This document shows positions 33,739 through 44,000 of a DNA stretch of 64,000 nucleotides, in pieces. The DNA is from UBA8752 sp002336475 (GTDB lineage: Bacteria > Bacteroidota > Bacteroidia > Flavobacteriales_D > Sanyastnellaceae): assembly GCA_943846755.1 (NCBI GenBank), contig OX044365.1, forward strand, positions 1,240,001 through 1,304,000. Reading direction: 5' to 3'. The notes beneath the pieces were generated by a model that had not been told where the DNA came from, did not search any database, and was given only the letters and a program-made list of their open reading frames with translations. Position 1 is the first letter of the stretch. The number at the start of each line of letters is the position of its first letter. The translations under genes and the position numbers were made by a program.

Positions 33739-36700
33739 TCAGTCCACGACCAACAATGGGCGCACTTCCCTTCCCCCGGGAAGGTCACACACCAGCAAGT
33801 ACATCCCCGGTGCCACGCCGTCCAAGGCATGCCAAGCCCTTGGGGCAGATGGAGACCACCGCATGACCTCTGCGCCACTCACTTCGCACAGCAAAATACC
33901 TGCATGGCTTGTCCCCAATCGGAAACCAGACTGGGCAGGATTGGGCCACACCGTCAACTGCCTGAAGGCGACCTCTGGAACATGGGTGACCTCCAATACC
34001 TCAACGTCGAGGTTCAATACCCCCCCGGTGCATGCATCATTGGTCTCGACCACCTGAATGCTGTGCGCACCAACCGTGGTCCACTCAACGGTCACCAGTG
34101 ACGTGCCCTGGCCCGACACCAGCGTTCCGCCGGACACCGCCCAGGTATAGCTGTTCCCTGGCTCCGCAGGCATGGCCACATAAAGCTGGGTAGCCCCTGC
34201 ATCCACTTCGGCGCTTCCATCGATGCCCGCAGCGGACAAGTATGCACAACTGCCATCGTCTTCGCTCGCGGCCTCCTCGTAATTGCAGGCCTGCGGATCG
34301 GTGCATCCGCTCACTTCCAGCTCATCGCAAATGCCGTCGCCATCGCTGTCATTGAGACAATTCCCTGCACAGTCGTAGTAATTGGCCGCGAATTCACAAC
34401 TGCCATCATCTGTGTTGGCCAAAGGGTCATAATTGCAGGCTTCGGGATCCGTGCAGCCGGGCACATCGCAAATCCCATCGCCATCGATGTCTGAAGCGCA
34501 ATCTCCCCCGCACTCACCCAAGGCGTCCAATTGATTGCCATCGCAATCACAATCCCCTTGCGGAATGTCGCTGCAACCGCACTCAAACACCGCCCCGGGA
34601 CCATCGCAAACCCCACATTCATCCAATGCGCCTCCAATGCAAGGATCCTCGCTGTCGCAAATGCCATCGGCATCTACATCGGCACCGCAACTGCCCCCGC
34701 ATTCACCCAAGGCATCCAACACTGCTCCTTCACAATCGCACCATCCATAATCCGAAGGGGCCCAACATGACCCATCGTCCACCACCGCATCGGCGTTGTA
34801 ATTGCACGCCCCAACATCTGTGCACCCTGCAGTGTCCGTTGAGGACGCACAAATGGTAACATCATCGAGCAGATATGCGCCGGTGCCACCGCCAAAACTG
34901 AAGGCATAGAAGTTGACCCCGCCTAGGTTTCCTGGATAGTCCAAAAGCGCCACCAACTGGCTCCCTATGACGACCCTCACCTCATTGTTGTCGAGGTCAA
35001 AAATGTGGGTGAAGAAATTGTCTGAACCCACCTGATATCCCGATGACTGGAGCGTGTCTTCCCCCTGAACAAAGGCCAAGTCGCCTTGGGTGTCAATGAA
35101 GGTTTCCAAGGTCCATTCTATGCCCGGTGTGGCCTCCCCTTGGAAGTTGTAATAGGCGGTTTGACCGGACTCAGTGAAGATGGAGAACTGCACCACGTAT
35201 TCGCCCGAGGTGGCCCCTATTGGAAAGATGACATCACTGGACTGAACGGGATCAGCTTCGGTGGAGACGAGCGCGAGCGCACCGTCAAATCCGTCGAACA
35301 CCACAAAAGGATCTTCAGCCGTGCCCGATGGACCACTCCAAGTCTCCCAGCCGTTGGTGGATTGCACCGTCAGGGGCAACGACGGATCATAAGACTGGAA
35401 AGTCTCTAGGAGCAGCGTTTCCGAGCAGGTGAAGCAGAAGTAATCGCAGCTGCCGTCGTTGTAATCCGCCAGGGGATCAAAATTGCACGCCCCTTCATCT
35501 GTGCACCCCGGAGCCAATCCATCCAGAGGACATACGTAGGGAACCGTGAACGTTACATCGGTGAACTCCAGACCCACAGAACTGCCGAAGCCGTTGTAGA
35601 GTGAGACCGTCCAAGTGCCCACTCCAGACAAATTGAGCCCGGACAGGTCCAAGGTGGCCGTGTAAGTTCCTGCGCCGCCAGTGTCCCAGCCCGCTGGCCA
35701 GTCTACTCCCGCTGCAGCCGCACCTGTAGTTTGATCGTACCCGCCCCATTCGAAACAATCGCCATCCGGATCACAGATCAGGACCAACAGGTCCGATGCC
35801 CACTCTCCTGTGGTCGATCCTCCCCATTGCACAGAAACTTGGACCTCGTCGATACCACCGGCACCGCCAAAGGAGAATTCCACGCCTTGTCCTGCCCCAG
35901 CATTGAGCGCCATGTTCCATTCTGAGTTGCATTCTCCGCAAGGCTCTCCGGCAACTGGATAAACACAGCTGCCATCGGCAATGGTCGCCTCCGGATCGTA
36001 ATTGCAAGCAGCAGTATCCGTGCATCCCGGAGCACCCACGGGGCCGTCAAGCGCAGCGTAATCCACTGTCCATCCAATGTCCTCTAAGACGCCCAGGCAC
36101 ATGGCACCGGGAGAATGAATGGCCTCACCGTTGCCGATTTGTGGCGTCATCAATGAATGGTCATTCCCAGCGGGATACGTGGACTCATCAAAATGAGAAA
36201 AACTGGACCCCTGTTCCCAGAACGAGGGGGCATAGAGCTTGGGCGAGAAATCCCCACTGTAGGCATTGCCTTGGGCACCTGCCCAGTACAAGTTGTCGGA
36301 AACAAGCGCCTCCCCGAGGGCTGCCGTCCCACTTCCCAGATCCAAGATGGGCGTGCCACTGCCTGTCCAGGCGAAGCCATCGTAGACATGCGGCAAACTG
36401 CCATTTAAGATGTAACCGTTGAGGTCAGTGCCCACGAAGGCCGTTCCGGCAAAACCAAGCCCATGTCCAATCTCATGCAGCACCACCGAAACCAAGTCGA
36501 ACTGTGAAAACGGAGTGTTGCCATCAAGACCCAAGTACCAATTTGTGCCGCTGTCGAAGTTGGCGGAAATGTCGGCATCTCCTGGATCGAGGTCTGAACC
36601 GGCCAGCTTGTTGGCCAATGGCGAAGGATACAGCACCCCGTTGGCGGGTGCTCCACCAAAGTTGTAAAAGAGCCCATTGGCGCCGGCTGAACCCAAAGTG

Positions 36701-37005
36701 TTGCCGGGCAAATCCTCCCAGGTTGCGTCCACCACGATGGGCACATCACTCGTGATCAAGCCCGACCAGATGTCTACAGCATACTGAAAAGCCGTCTGAG
36801 CGGCGGGAGAAAACCCGGTGTAGTTCACGATGAAGGTGGCCGTGCGCTCTTCTTCAGGGGCTAAAGCGGGGGCGGGAACGTGAGAAACACCCTCCGACTC
36901 GACCGCCAATATCACGGCCCGATTGCCGGGGGTGGCTGAGGATGATGTTTGGGCGACAACTGGGACCAATAATCCCATCAAAATGGCAGAAAGAATGAGG
37001 CGCAT
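33739..37005 (-). CDS. Secreted metalloprotease with five GCTD repeats and T9SS sorting domain
   Basis: 1088 aa from ATG 37005, which starts a clean signal peptide (MRLILSAILMGLLVPVVAQ); an 11-codon upstream extension was rejected. The catalytic region has HEIGHGLGFAG at 177-187 and a later SLMTPQIGNGEAIHSPG that may be a Met-turn. The third metzincin ligand expected at 187 is Gly. Then come a proprotein-convertase-like beta domain (about 370-490) and five repeats of the form GCTD..ACNYDP....DGSC, the last three separated by Cys/Asp/Gly-rich DVDADGICD-type calcium loops. The C-terminus VFPNP-like region reads VWPNPAQSGF and ends REVRPLLVVD, a T9SS domain. Confidence 0.87.
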   Translation of the reverse strand: MRLILSAILMGLLVPVVAQTSSSATPGNRAVILAVESEGVSHVPAPALAPEEERTATFIVNYTGFSPAAQTAFQYAVDIWSGLITSDVPIVVDATWEDLPGNTLGSAGANGLFYNFGGAPANGVLYPSPLANKLAGSDLDPGDADISANFDSGTNWYLGLDGNTPFSQFDLVSVVLHEIGHGLGFAGTAFVGTDLNGYILNGSLPHVYDGFAWTGSGTPILDLGSGTAALGEALVSDNLYWAGAQGNAYSGDFSPKLYAPSFWEQGSSFSHFDESTYPAGNDHSLMTPQIGNGEAIHSPGAMCLGVLEDIGWTVDYAALDGPVGAPGCTDTAACNYDPEATIADGSCVYPVAGEPCGECNSEWNMALNAGAGQGVEFSFGGAGGIDEVQVSVQWGGSTTGEWASDLLVLICDPDGDCFEWGGYDQTTGAAAAGVDWPAGWDTGGAGTYTATLDLSGLNLSGVGTWTVSLYNGFGSSVGLEFTDVTFTVPYVCPLDGLAPGCTDEGACNFDPLADYNDGSCDYFCFTCSETLLLETFQSYDPSLPLTVQSTNGWETWSGPSGTAEDPFVVFDGFDGALALVSTEADPVQSSDVIFPIGATSGEYVVQFSIFTESGQTAYYNFQGEATPGIEWTLETFIDTQGDLAFVQGEDTLQSSGYQVGSDNFFTHIFDLDNNEVRVVIGSQLVALLDYPGNLGGVNFYAFSFGGGTGAYLLDDVTICASSTDTAGCTDVGACNYNADAVVDDGSCWAPSDYGWCDCEGAVLDALGECGGSCGADVDADGICDSEDPCIGGALDECGVCDGPGAVFECGCSDIPQGDCDCDGNQLDALGECGGDCASDIDGDGICDVPGCTDPEACNYDPLANTDDGSCEFAANYYDCAGNCLNDSDGDGICDELEVSGCTDPQACNYEEAASEDDGSCAYLSAAGIDGSAEVDAGATQLYVAMPAEPGNSYTWAVSGGTLVSGQGTSLVTVEWTTVGAHSIQVVETNDACTGGVLNLDVEVLEVTHVPEVAFRQLTVWPNPAQSGFRLGTSHAGILLCEVSGAEVMRWSPSAPRAWHALDGVAPGMYLLVCDLPGGREVRPLLVVD

Positions 37006-37050
37006 ATGGCTGTAAATCTGCAGCAAACTAATGCGCACTACCTTGTATGC

Positions 37051-38205
37051 ATGACACGTGGGACAAAGGTTTTCATCACCCTACTTTTAGGTGCAACGGT
37101 GTATGCAGGGGCTGGGTGCAATAAGGTTCAACACCCCGAACCAGAACTCCCCACCCCTGAGACATTGGTCCTACCCAACCTGCCGGAAACCCCTTATGGC
37201 TATGCGGAAATGCAATTTCCAGAGGCCTGGCTAAACGACCCTGCGCTGGCCTTGTTCGGCGGGTTCGGAGAGACCGCCAACATCACGGATGCAGGCGCCA
37301 CATTGGGCAGGGTGCTGTTTCATGACGTTCAGCTTTCTGCCGACAACACCGTTTCGTGCGGCAGCTGTCATCATCAAGAGCACGCCTTTGCCGATGCCAC
37401 TTCTCGGTCAGTTGGCATTTCGGGCACCCCCCTGTTGCGCAACACACCCGGACTGTTCAACCTTCGTTACCAGCGCCGGCTGTTTTGGGACCTGCGTGTG
37501 GCAGGGCTGGCCAATCAGGTCTTGCAGCCCATTGGCCACCCCGATGAAATGGGCATGGACCTGGAGGAACTTGCAGACAAACTCGATGCCCTGCCCTACT
37601 ACCCCGCTTTGTTTGAGGCGGCTTTTGGGGACGCCCACATCAGCCTTGACCGCATCACTGATGGGCTGGTGCAATTTCTGATGTCCATACGCTCACACCA
37701 GAGTCGCTACGATGAAGGACTCGCCAATGGGTTTGCCAGTTTCACGTCCAGCGAACTGACAGGAAAAGAGGTCTTTTTTAGAGGTGATACGCGCTGCAAT
37801 CAATGCCACAGCGGACTGAATTTCTTCTCAACACAAGCCTTCATCAATGGACTCGAGATGGACTATGGTGCCGTTGGCGACGCCGGCATTGGCGAACTGT
37901 CTGGCAGCCCCACTGATGACGGGCGTTTCAAAACAGTCTCCTTGAGAAATGTGGGCGTCACCGCCCCCTACATGCACGACGGCAGATTTGCAGACCTCAG
38001 GGCTGTTGTGGACTTCTACAGCGACAACATTGTGCAACATCCATACCTCGATGAACGCTTTTCTGACAATGGCATTGGCCCACCGGGACAAGAGCCATAC
38101 CGGCTTGAATTGACGGAAACAGAACGCGTTGGACTCGTGGATTTCCTCCACACGCTATCGGACACCTCCATCACGGTGAATCCCGCCTTTTCATCTCCTT
38201 TTTAG
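37051..38205 (+). CDS. Di-haem cytochrome c peroxidase-like lipoprotein (MauG/CCP family)
   Basis: 384 aa from ATG 37051 (MTRGTKVFITLLLG); the ORF extension to 37006 overlaps the divergent gene's start. Two haem c motifs are present: CGSCH at 103-107 and CNQCH at 249-253. The signal ends in YAGAGC, a weak lipobox. Signature segments LGRVLFHDVQLSADNTVSC, RNTPGLFNLRYQ and TVSLRNVGVTAPYMHDGR match bacterial peroxidase/MauG proteins, which reduce H2O2 or oxidise protein substrates in the periplasm. A TACCTTG element starts 12 nt before the ATG. Confidence 0.92.
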   Translation: MTRGTKVFITLLLGATVYAGAGCNKVQHPEPELPTPETLVLPNLPETPYGYAEMQFPEAWLNDPALALFGGFGETANITDAGATLGRVLFHDVQLSADNTVSCGSCHHQEHAFADATSRSVGISGTPLLRNTPGLFNLRYQRRLFWDLRVAGLANQVLQPIGHPDEMGMDLEELADKLDALPYYPALFEAAFGDAHISLDRITDGLVQFLMSIRSHQSRYDEGLANGFASFTSSELTGKEVFFRGDTRCNQCHSGLNFFSTQAFINGLEMDYGAVGDAGIGELSGSPTDDGRFKTVSLRNVGVTAPYMHDGRFADLRAVVDFYSDNIVQHPYLDERFSDNGIGPPGQEPYRLELTETERVGLVDFLHTLSDTSITVNPAFSSPF

Positions 38206-38218
38206 GGCCAACCGGACA

Positions 38219-39004
38219 TCAATCAGGCCAGTGCAATTCGAAGCGAGAACCTATGCCTGGCTCCGAATGCAACCGGATTTCTCCACCGTGTTTTTCGACA
38301 ATGCTGTACACGTGGCAGAGTCCCATTCCCAGCCCCTCTTCTTGGCAGGCAAACCTTTTGAACGGCTGAAACACCTCACGAATTTGCTGTGGGTTCATGC
38401 CACGGCCATTGTCTTCGACCATCAACAACCACCCCTCACTGGTTTTTTTTGCGCTCACATCCACATGCACTTGCACTCCTGGACGGCCATATTTGATGGC
38501 ATTTTCAATCAGGTTGCTCAAGACAATCCGAATGCCCAGCGGCCCTGCCTCAATGCGCGGTAAGTTCCCAACATGCACTTGCGCACCTGTGCGCCGAATG
38601 AGGCTTCGAAAATCATCTTGAATTTCGGTCACCATTCTGCCAAGATCCACTTCAACATCTTCATCTTCACCGCCCATGCGGGCATGGTCTAACAAGCCTT
38701 GAACCATCTCATCCAATCTGGTTGAAGATGACGTTAACCAATCGCAGATCTGCTGTCGCTCTTCGTGCTGATCGGTTTTAGTGCATGCCAGCATCCGCGC
38801 ACAACTGCTGATGTTTCTCAAAGGCTCTTTGAGGTCATGCGCCACCACCATGGCGAACTTCTTCCAATGCAATTCGTCGTGGACCTCGCAATGTGCAAAC
38901 TGCAGTCCTCCATTGGGGGCGTTGATGACTCTGGGCTGGATCTTCATGCAGAAATGTGCTTCGACGGTGAATCTACTTCCAGCAATAGTCCGCCGCTCAA
39001 ACAT
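38219..39004 (-). CDS. Sensor histidine kinase, short soluble form
   Basis: 261 aa from ATG 39004, with alternatives at GTG 39016 and ATG 38947. The HisKA helix contains AHDLKEPLRNI (phospho-acceptor His56). The ATPase domain has NLIENAIKYG (N box), VEDNGRGM (G1) and GLGMGLCHVYSIVEKHGG (G2). No membrane segment or complete PAS domain; the first 45 residues may be a PAS remnant. It resembles phytochrome/PAS-type kinases with the DLKEPLR motif. No response regulator is adjacent, so it is an orphan here. Confidence 0.9.
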   Translation of the reverse strand: MFERRTIAGSRFTVEAHFCMKIQPRVINAPNGGLQFAHCEVHDELHWKKFAMVVAHDLKEPLRNISSCARMLACTKTDQHEERQQICDWLTSSSTRLDEMVQGLLDHARMGGEDEDVEVDLGRMVTEIQDDFRSLIRRTGAQVHVGNLPRIEAGPLGIRIVLSNLIENAIKYGRPGVQVHVDVSAKKTSEGWLLMVEDNGRGMNPQQIREVFQPFKRFACQEEGLGMGLCHVYSIVEKHGGEIRLHSEPGIGSRFELHWPD

Positions 39005-39222
39005 GTTTTTAAGCACGGGAAAACCAGAAGTGAAACCCTAATCAAACTCACTGGTTCACAACAACATGGCCCCATAATCTCTCGCATTCCGTTTCCGGAG
39101 CGAGATTGCTCCTACACGCCACAATGGCGGACAGGGAAAGCCGCGTTCATCAAAGGCAGACCTTTTGCCCCCTTAAAGACACCGAAACCGCAACATTCAC
39201 AGCGTTTTCGCGTAATCAATCT

Positions 39223-40077
39223 ATGAGAATGAAGCGCACGTATGACACCTTGGTCATCGAAGGAGGAAGCCTTAGGTGCGCTTTCACTGCAGGCGTGCTC
39301 GATACATTTTCTGTGGTGCGGTTCAACCGATTCAAGCGCTACTATGCGGTTTCAGCTGGCACGATGGCCCTGACCTCTTTTCTTTCAGGGCAGCGCAAGC
39401 ACTTCATCGATGTGGCTTGCCACATGGTGGAGAACGGCGATTTTATTCGATTTAGCGACGCCTTTAAACAGGAGGGGTTGATGAACCTGGCCCACTTGTT
39501 TGACCACGTGCGACGTCACCGACCCTTGGATATAAAAGCTGCCGCCTCAGCCGCTAAGGCCAAAGAGGTACGCATGGTGACCACGGATTTCGAAACAGGA
39601 CGCCCTCTTTATTTGAAGCCGAAAGTAGACGACTGGCTCAGGATCATGTGGGCCTCTTCTACTCTACCCATGGTGACCCGAGGCAAAATCAAAGTGCGCA
39701 ACCAATGGATGTTTGACGGCGGCATTTCCGATGCCCTTCCCTTGCAAGCGGCCATTGACGGTGGTGGAAAAAACATCCTGGTTATTCGCACCCGCCCTTC
39801 TGGAGAGCACATCGCGAAAGGTTGGATGGACACGTTTGCCACCTATTGGTACCGAGAAAACCCTGCCATTGTAGACCTATACAACCACGGCCATACCTAT
39901 TACAACGATGACGTTGACCGCCTGGTTTCAGGAGGTGAGGGTCGGGTGAGTTGGGAAGAAATCGCCCCCTTAAAACCGCTCCGGTCCGACGGCTACCGCA
40001 TCAATGCTGGCCAACTGATTCAAGATTACCACCATGGCATGGAACGGGCATTGGATTGGCTGGAACCACGGATCTGA
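39223..40077 (+). CDS. Patatin-like phospholipase (YjjU-like)
   Basis: 284 aa from ATG 39223; the frame upstream to 39106 has no protein-like support. The oxyanion-hole loop is EGGSLRCAFTAGVLD. The nucleophile motif is AVSAG with Ser44, so the first Gly of GxSxG is Ala. The dyad Asp lies in FDGGISDALPL. Patatins hydrolyse acyl esters of phospholipids. No signal peptide, so probably cytoplasmic or membrane-associated. About 205 bases separate it from the divergent kinase gene, and I see no feature there beyond AT-rich stretches. Confidence 0.88.
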   Translation: MRMKRTYDTLVIEGGSLRCAFTAGVLDTFSVVRFNRFKRYYAVSAGTMALTSFLSGQRKHFIDVACHMVENGDFIRFSDAFKQEGLMNLAHLFDHVRRHRPLDIKAAASAAKAKEVRMVTTDFETGRPLYLKPKVDDWLRIMWASSTLPMVTRGKIKVRNQWMFDGGISDALPLQAAIDGGGKNILVIRTRPSGEHIAKGWMDTFATYWYRENPAIVDLYNHGHTYYNDDVDRLVSGGEGRVSWEEIAPLKPLRSDGYRINAGQLIQDYHHGMERALDWLEPRI

Positions 40078-40143
40078 ATCCATCAGAAATCAACAATTGG
40101 TGCCCCTGCTTCCAACTTGAGTGCTGTGGTTTGGAATCGCGTC

Positions 40144-40151
40144 TAACTTTG
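40144..40151 (+). promoter_or_regulatory. -7 promoter element TAACTTTG of the lamin-tail/TonB/PLD operon
   Basis: Perfect TAnnTTTG match, 25 nt before the ATG at 40177. A TTG at 40117 is the best -33 candidate, with a 24-nt spacer, a little long. Confidence 0.65.
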
Positions 40152-40176
40152 CGGCGATTCACTCTAGCCCAACATC

Positions 40177-41061
40177 ATGCGCAAGCTGTTCACTTTGGCC
40201 CTCTTGGCCGCCTCCTCTACCGCCCTGTTCGCTCAGTGCGATGCCCTTTTCATCTCCGAATACATCGAGGGATGGTCCAACAACAAAGCCATCGAGGTTT
40301 ACAACCCGACGGGTTCAGAAATCGACATGTCTGATTTCCGGATTGAGCGTTATTCCAACGGTGCAACAGCAGCGGAAGAAAACCAAAAAGTAGTCCTCAG
40401 CGGCACCATCCAACCCAACGATGTGCTCGTTTATGTCCTCGACAAGCAAGACCCTGATGGGGTAGACTTCGAAGCTCCCGTTTGGGATGAGCTGGCCGAA
40501 AAAGCCGACATCTGGCTTTGCCCAGTTTATGAAGAAAACAACGCGATGTACTTCAACGGCAACGACGCCTTGGTACTCCGCCAAATCTCCACCAACGCCG
40601 TCATGGACATCTTCGGTGTTATCGGAGAAGATCCTGGCTCTGCCGGCTGGGACGAAGTGACCCAAAACCACACCCTCGTGCGCCGCCCGGAAGTCACCTC
40701 AGGCGACGTCGCGGCAACCGATGAATTCGACGTTCTCGCTGTGTGGGACTCTCTGCTCGTCAACACATTTGATGAACTTGGTCAGCACGTTTGCGACTGT
40801 GTCGTTTCTGTTGAGGAAGAAGGACGCGATGGATTCAAGGTTTTCCCGAACCCCACCGCTGGCAACGTTTTCATCACCATGGCAACACCCATGCGTGCTT
40901 TGGTGGTGCGCAACATGGCAGGCTTGGAAGTTCGCCGCATCGGTGCCAATGGAGCGGTCCGCACAGAACTGGACCTCACAAACCTTGCTGAAGGCACGTA
41001 CTTCGTAGAAGTGCAGCTCACCGATGGTTCAGTGCGTCACCGCAAGGTGGTCAAGCACTGA
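40177..41061 (+). CDS. Secreted lamin-tail-domain protein with T9SS sorting domain
   Basis: 294 aa. Signal peptide ends at ALFAQ (about residue 20). Residues 21-190 form a lamin-tail domain: ALFISEYIEGWSNNKAIEVYN, then DMSDFRIERYSNG and NGNDALVLRQ. Such domains are common on exported nucleases and surface proteins. The C-terminus (KVFPNPTAGNVFI to RKVVKH) is a T9SS type A sorting domain. First gene of a four-gene operon, 22 bases before the receptor gene; may be the surface partner of the receptor or nuclease. Confidence 0.9.
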   Translation: MRKLFTLALLAASSTALFAQCDALFISEYIEGWSNNKAIEVYNPTGSEIDMSDFRIERYSNGATAAEENQKVVLSGTIQPNDVLVYVLDKQDPDGVDFEAPVWDELAEKADIWLCPVYEENNAMYFNGNDALVLRQISTNAVMDIFGVIGEDPGSAGWDEVTQNHTLVRRPEVTSGDVAATDEFDVLAVWDSLLVNTFDELGQHVCDCVVSVEEEGRDGFKVFPNPTAGNVFITMATPMRALVVRNMAGLEVRRIGANGAVRTELDLTNLAEGTYFVEVQLTDGSVRHRKVVKH

Positions 41062-41083
41062 TCGCACTGCGAATTTCGCGACC

Positions 41084-44000
41084 ATGAAGTCTTTTATCGC
41101 ACTGGCCCTCGCCATAGGCATGGGCATGCTGTCTGTTGTCTTCGGCCAAAACTGCACTGTTTCAGGTGTGGTCTCTGACGGATTCACAGGCGAAGCCCTC
41201 ATCGGGGCTTATGTCAAATCAGGTGATGCCATCGCTCCGACGGACATCGATGGTCGCTATGAATTGAGTCTGCCGCAAGGCACACAGACCATTGTCTTTT
41301 CTTACATCGGGTACGAACCCTTGCAAAGAGAGGTGCAACTGATCGGTAGCGAGAAGACGGTAAACGTGAAGCTGGAGTCGTTGGTCCTTTCCGCAGCCGT
41401 TGTGGCAGCGGACTTGGCCATTGACCGCAAGACCCCAGTGGCCTTTACCAATGTCTTGCCCGCTCAGATTCAAGAGGAGCTGGCTGGAAGAGACTTGCCC
41501 CTTATCCTGAACTCCACTCCCGGCGTCTACGCCACACAACAAGGTGGGGGTGACGGAGATGCGCGGGTGACCATCCGGGGTTTTGACCAGACCAATTTGG
41601 CGGTCATGGTAGACGGCGTCCCCATGAATGACATGGAAAACGGCTGGGTCTACTGGAGCAACTGGGCCGGACTTGACTTGGTGGTGCGCACCACGCAAGT
41701 CCAGCGTGGCCTAGGTTCCAGTAAGCTGGCCATCCCCTCTGTAGGTGGTACCATCAACATCCTTACTGGGGGTGACGAACGCGGCAATGGAAGCTTGACT
41801 TTCCTTTCTGAAGTGGGCAACTACGGCTACTACCGAAACAGCCTCGCTGGGGTGTTTGGGAGCCGAGAGAAAGGCTTTCTGCACTTTGTTGGGTCTTACA
41901 AGACCAACCAGGGCTTCGCTTCAGGCCTCGAGTCCGAGACATATTCTTACTACCTCAAAGGCCGCAAAACCATCGGCAACCACAACGTGAGCTTTACCAC
42001 CTTCGGTGCCCCACAGCGCCACGGCCAGCGTTCCTTTCAGATGCAGGTGCACGAGTTTGACGCCAATCTCGCCCAAGAGCTCACCACCTCTGAAGGGCAG
42101 GATGAATTGCAAGGCATCCTCGATGGAGCGGATGAAAACGACTTGGTGTCCATGGGCCGCGGCTTCAATGAGTTCATGGTGAACTATGACGAGGTGTACT
42201 ACAACTACAATGAGGCGACGGGACAGATTGACACCACCTTTGGTGCATCTCGACGCTACAACTCTCGGCAGAACTATTACTTCAAGCCCATTTTCACCGT
42301 TCGGGACGTCTGGGCAATGACCGAAAAAAGCACGCTGACCACCACGGCATATGCCAGTTTTGGAACCGGTGGAGGCGAGGCATTGGCGAGCACGCCCGGT
42401 ACCCGATTGGCCGACGGCACGATTGACCTGCAACCCACATGGAACAGCCACCAGCTGTTTGAGTTTGGCCCCAATGGCTTGAATGTCGACGCCAACGGCG
42501 AGCGCAAAGGCTCGAACTTCATTCGCGTCGCCCACAACGATCACCGCTGGTATGGCGCCCTGTCCAACTACACCACCCAACTCAAGGACGAACTGAGCTT
42601 CAGTGCAGGTGTAGACGTTCGGCATTACACCGGCAGCCACTACCGCACCATTGGCGACATGTTTGGGGCAGATTACTACGATGCCCCTGACGATCGGCGC
42701 GACCAGAATGCCGATTTCGACGCTCCTTTGCGCGAGGGAGACCGCTACTTCTATTCCGATGACGGCCAGGTGGGCTGGGGAGGTTCTTACGTTCAGTTGG
42801 AATGGGACAAGCTCAACTACAGCGCCTTCGTCAACGTTTCGGGCGCCCAAAGTTGGTACCGGGGCATCGATTACTTCAGGCCCCGTGTGGTGACCCTCGA
42901 AGGCACCACCTATGAAGTGCGTTCAACGGATGAGTGGCGCGTTTTGGGGGACAGTGATTGGTCCGAAGGTGCTCTGGCAGACGGCACCGTATTGACCGCA
43001 GCACACCCCGGACTGGAGACTTACGCCACGGATTGGGAACGGCTCAGCAGCTACACCGTAAAAGCGGGTGGCAACTACAACATCAACGAATGGACCAGCG
43101 CTTACACCAACCTCGGTTATTTGAGCCGTGCTCCGCTGTTCAACTCGGTGTTCGACATCAACAACAACCTGATTGAGGGCTATGAAAACCAATATGTCAA
43201 GGCTGTTGAAGTTGGGCTGAAGTACGCCAAAGACCGTTTTGCCTCGAACATCAACGCCTACAGAACGGGTTGGGAAAACAAAGCCATCAACCGATTCTAC
43301 AGCGTTTCCGGCCTCTGGCAAGATGACAATCTGAGCGTCTACTCTGACACATCGACCACTGCAGGCCAACAAGATTTGCTGGTTCTGGCACAGGATGACC
43401 GCCTAATTGAGGACGTCGACTGGGCCAATGAAGCTTCCACCATCGTGGAGCAGGCCGACCGCAACCTTGGTTACAATCTGCTCAATGCCGATGCCGTCCA
43501 CTCCGGTATCGAATGGGACTTCGCTTACGACGTGAGCTCCAAGCTCGATGTGCAGGGTGTCTTTTCATGGGGGAATTGGCGCTGGACCAGCAACGAGCGC
43601 GTCGATCTGATCAACAATGCAGACAACGGCTTCATTACCCGGAACGACAATGGCGCTCGGGCAGACACCCTCGTTAACCTGAACGGTGTCAAGGTGGGAG
43701 ATGCGGCCCAACGCCAAATCAGCGCAGCGGTCAGCTACCGTCCGAAGCGCGGAACTTACTTCTCTGTGCGCAGCACTTGGTTCTGGCAACATTATGCGGA
43801 CTTCTCTCCCGGAGACGTCATCACCGAGGGCGAACCCAAGGATGTTTGGGTCACTCCTGGCTATAACCTGATCAACTTCAATGCAGGCACGACGTTTGAC
43901 ATCTCGGACAATGCCTTGCTTCGCTTGCGTCTGAGCGTGACCAACCTGCTCGATGAGCTGTTCATCGCCGATGCGCGGAACAACTCTCAATACGCACCCA

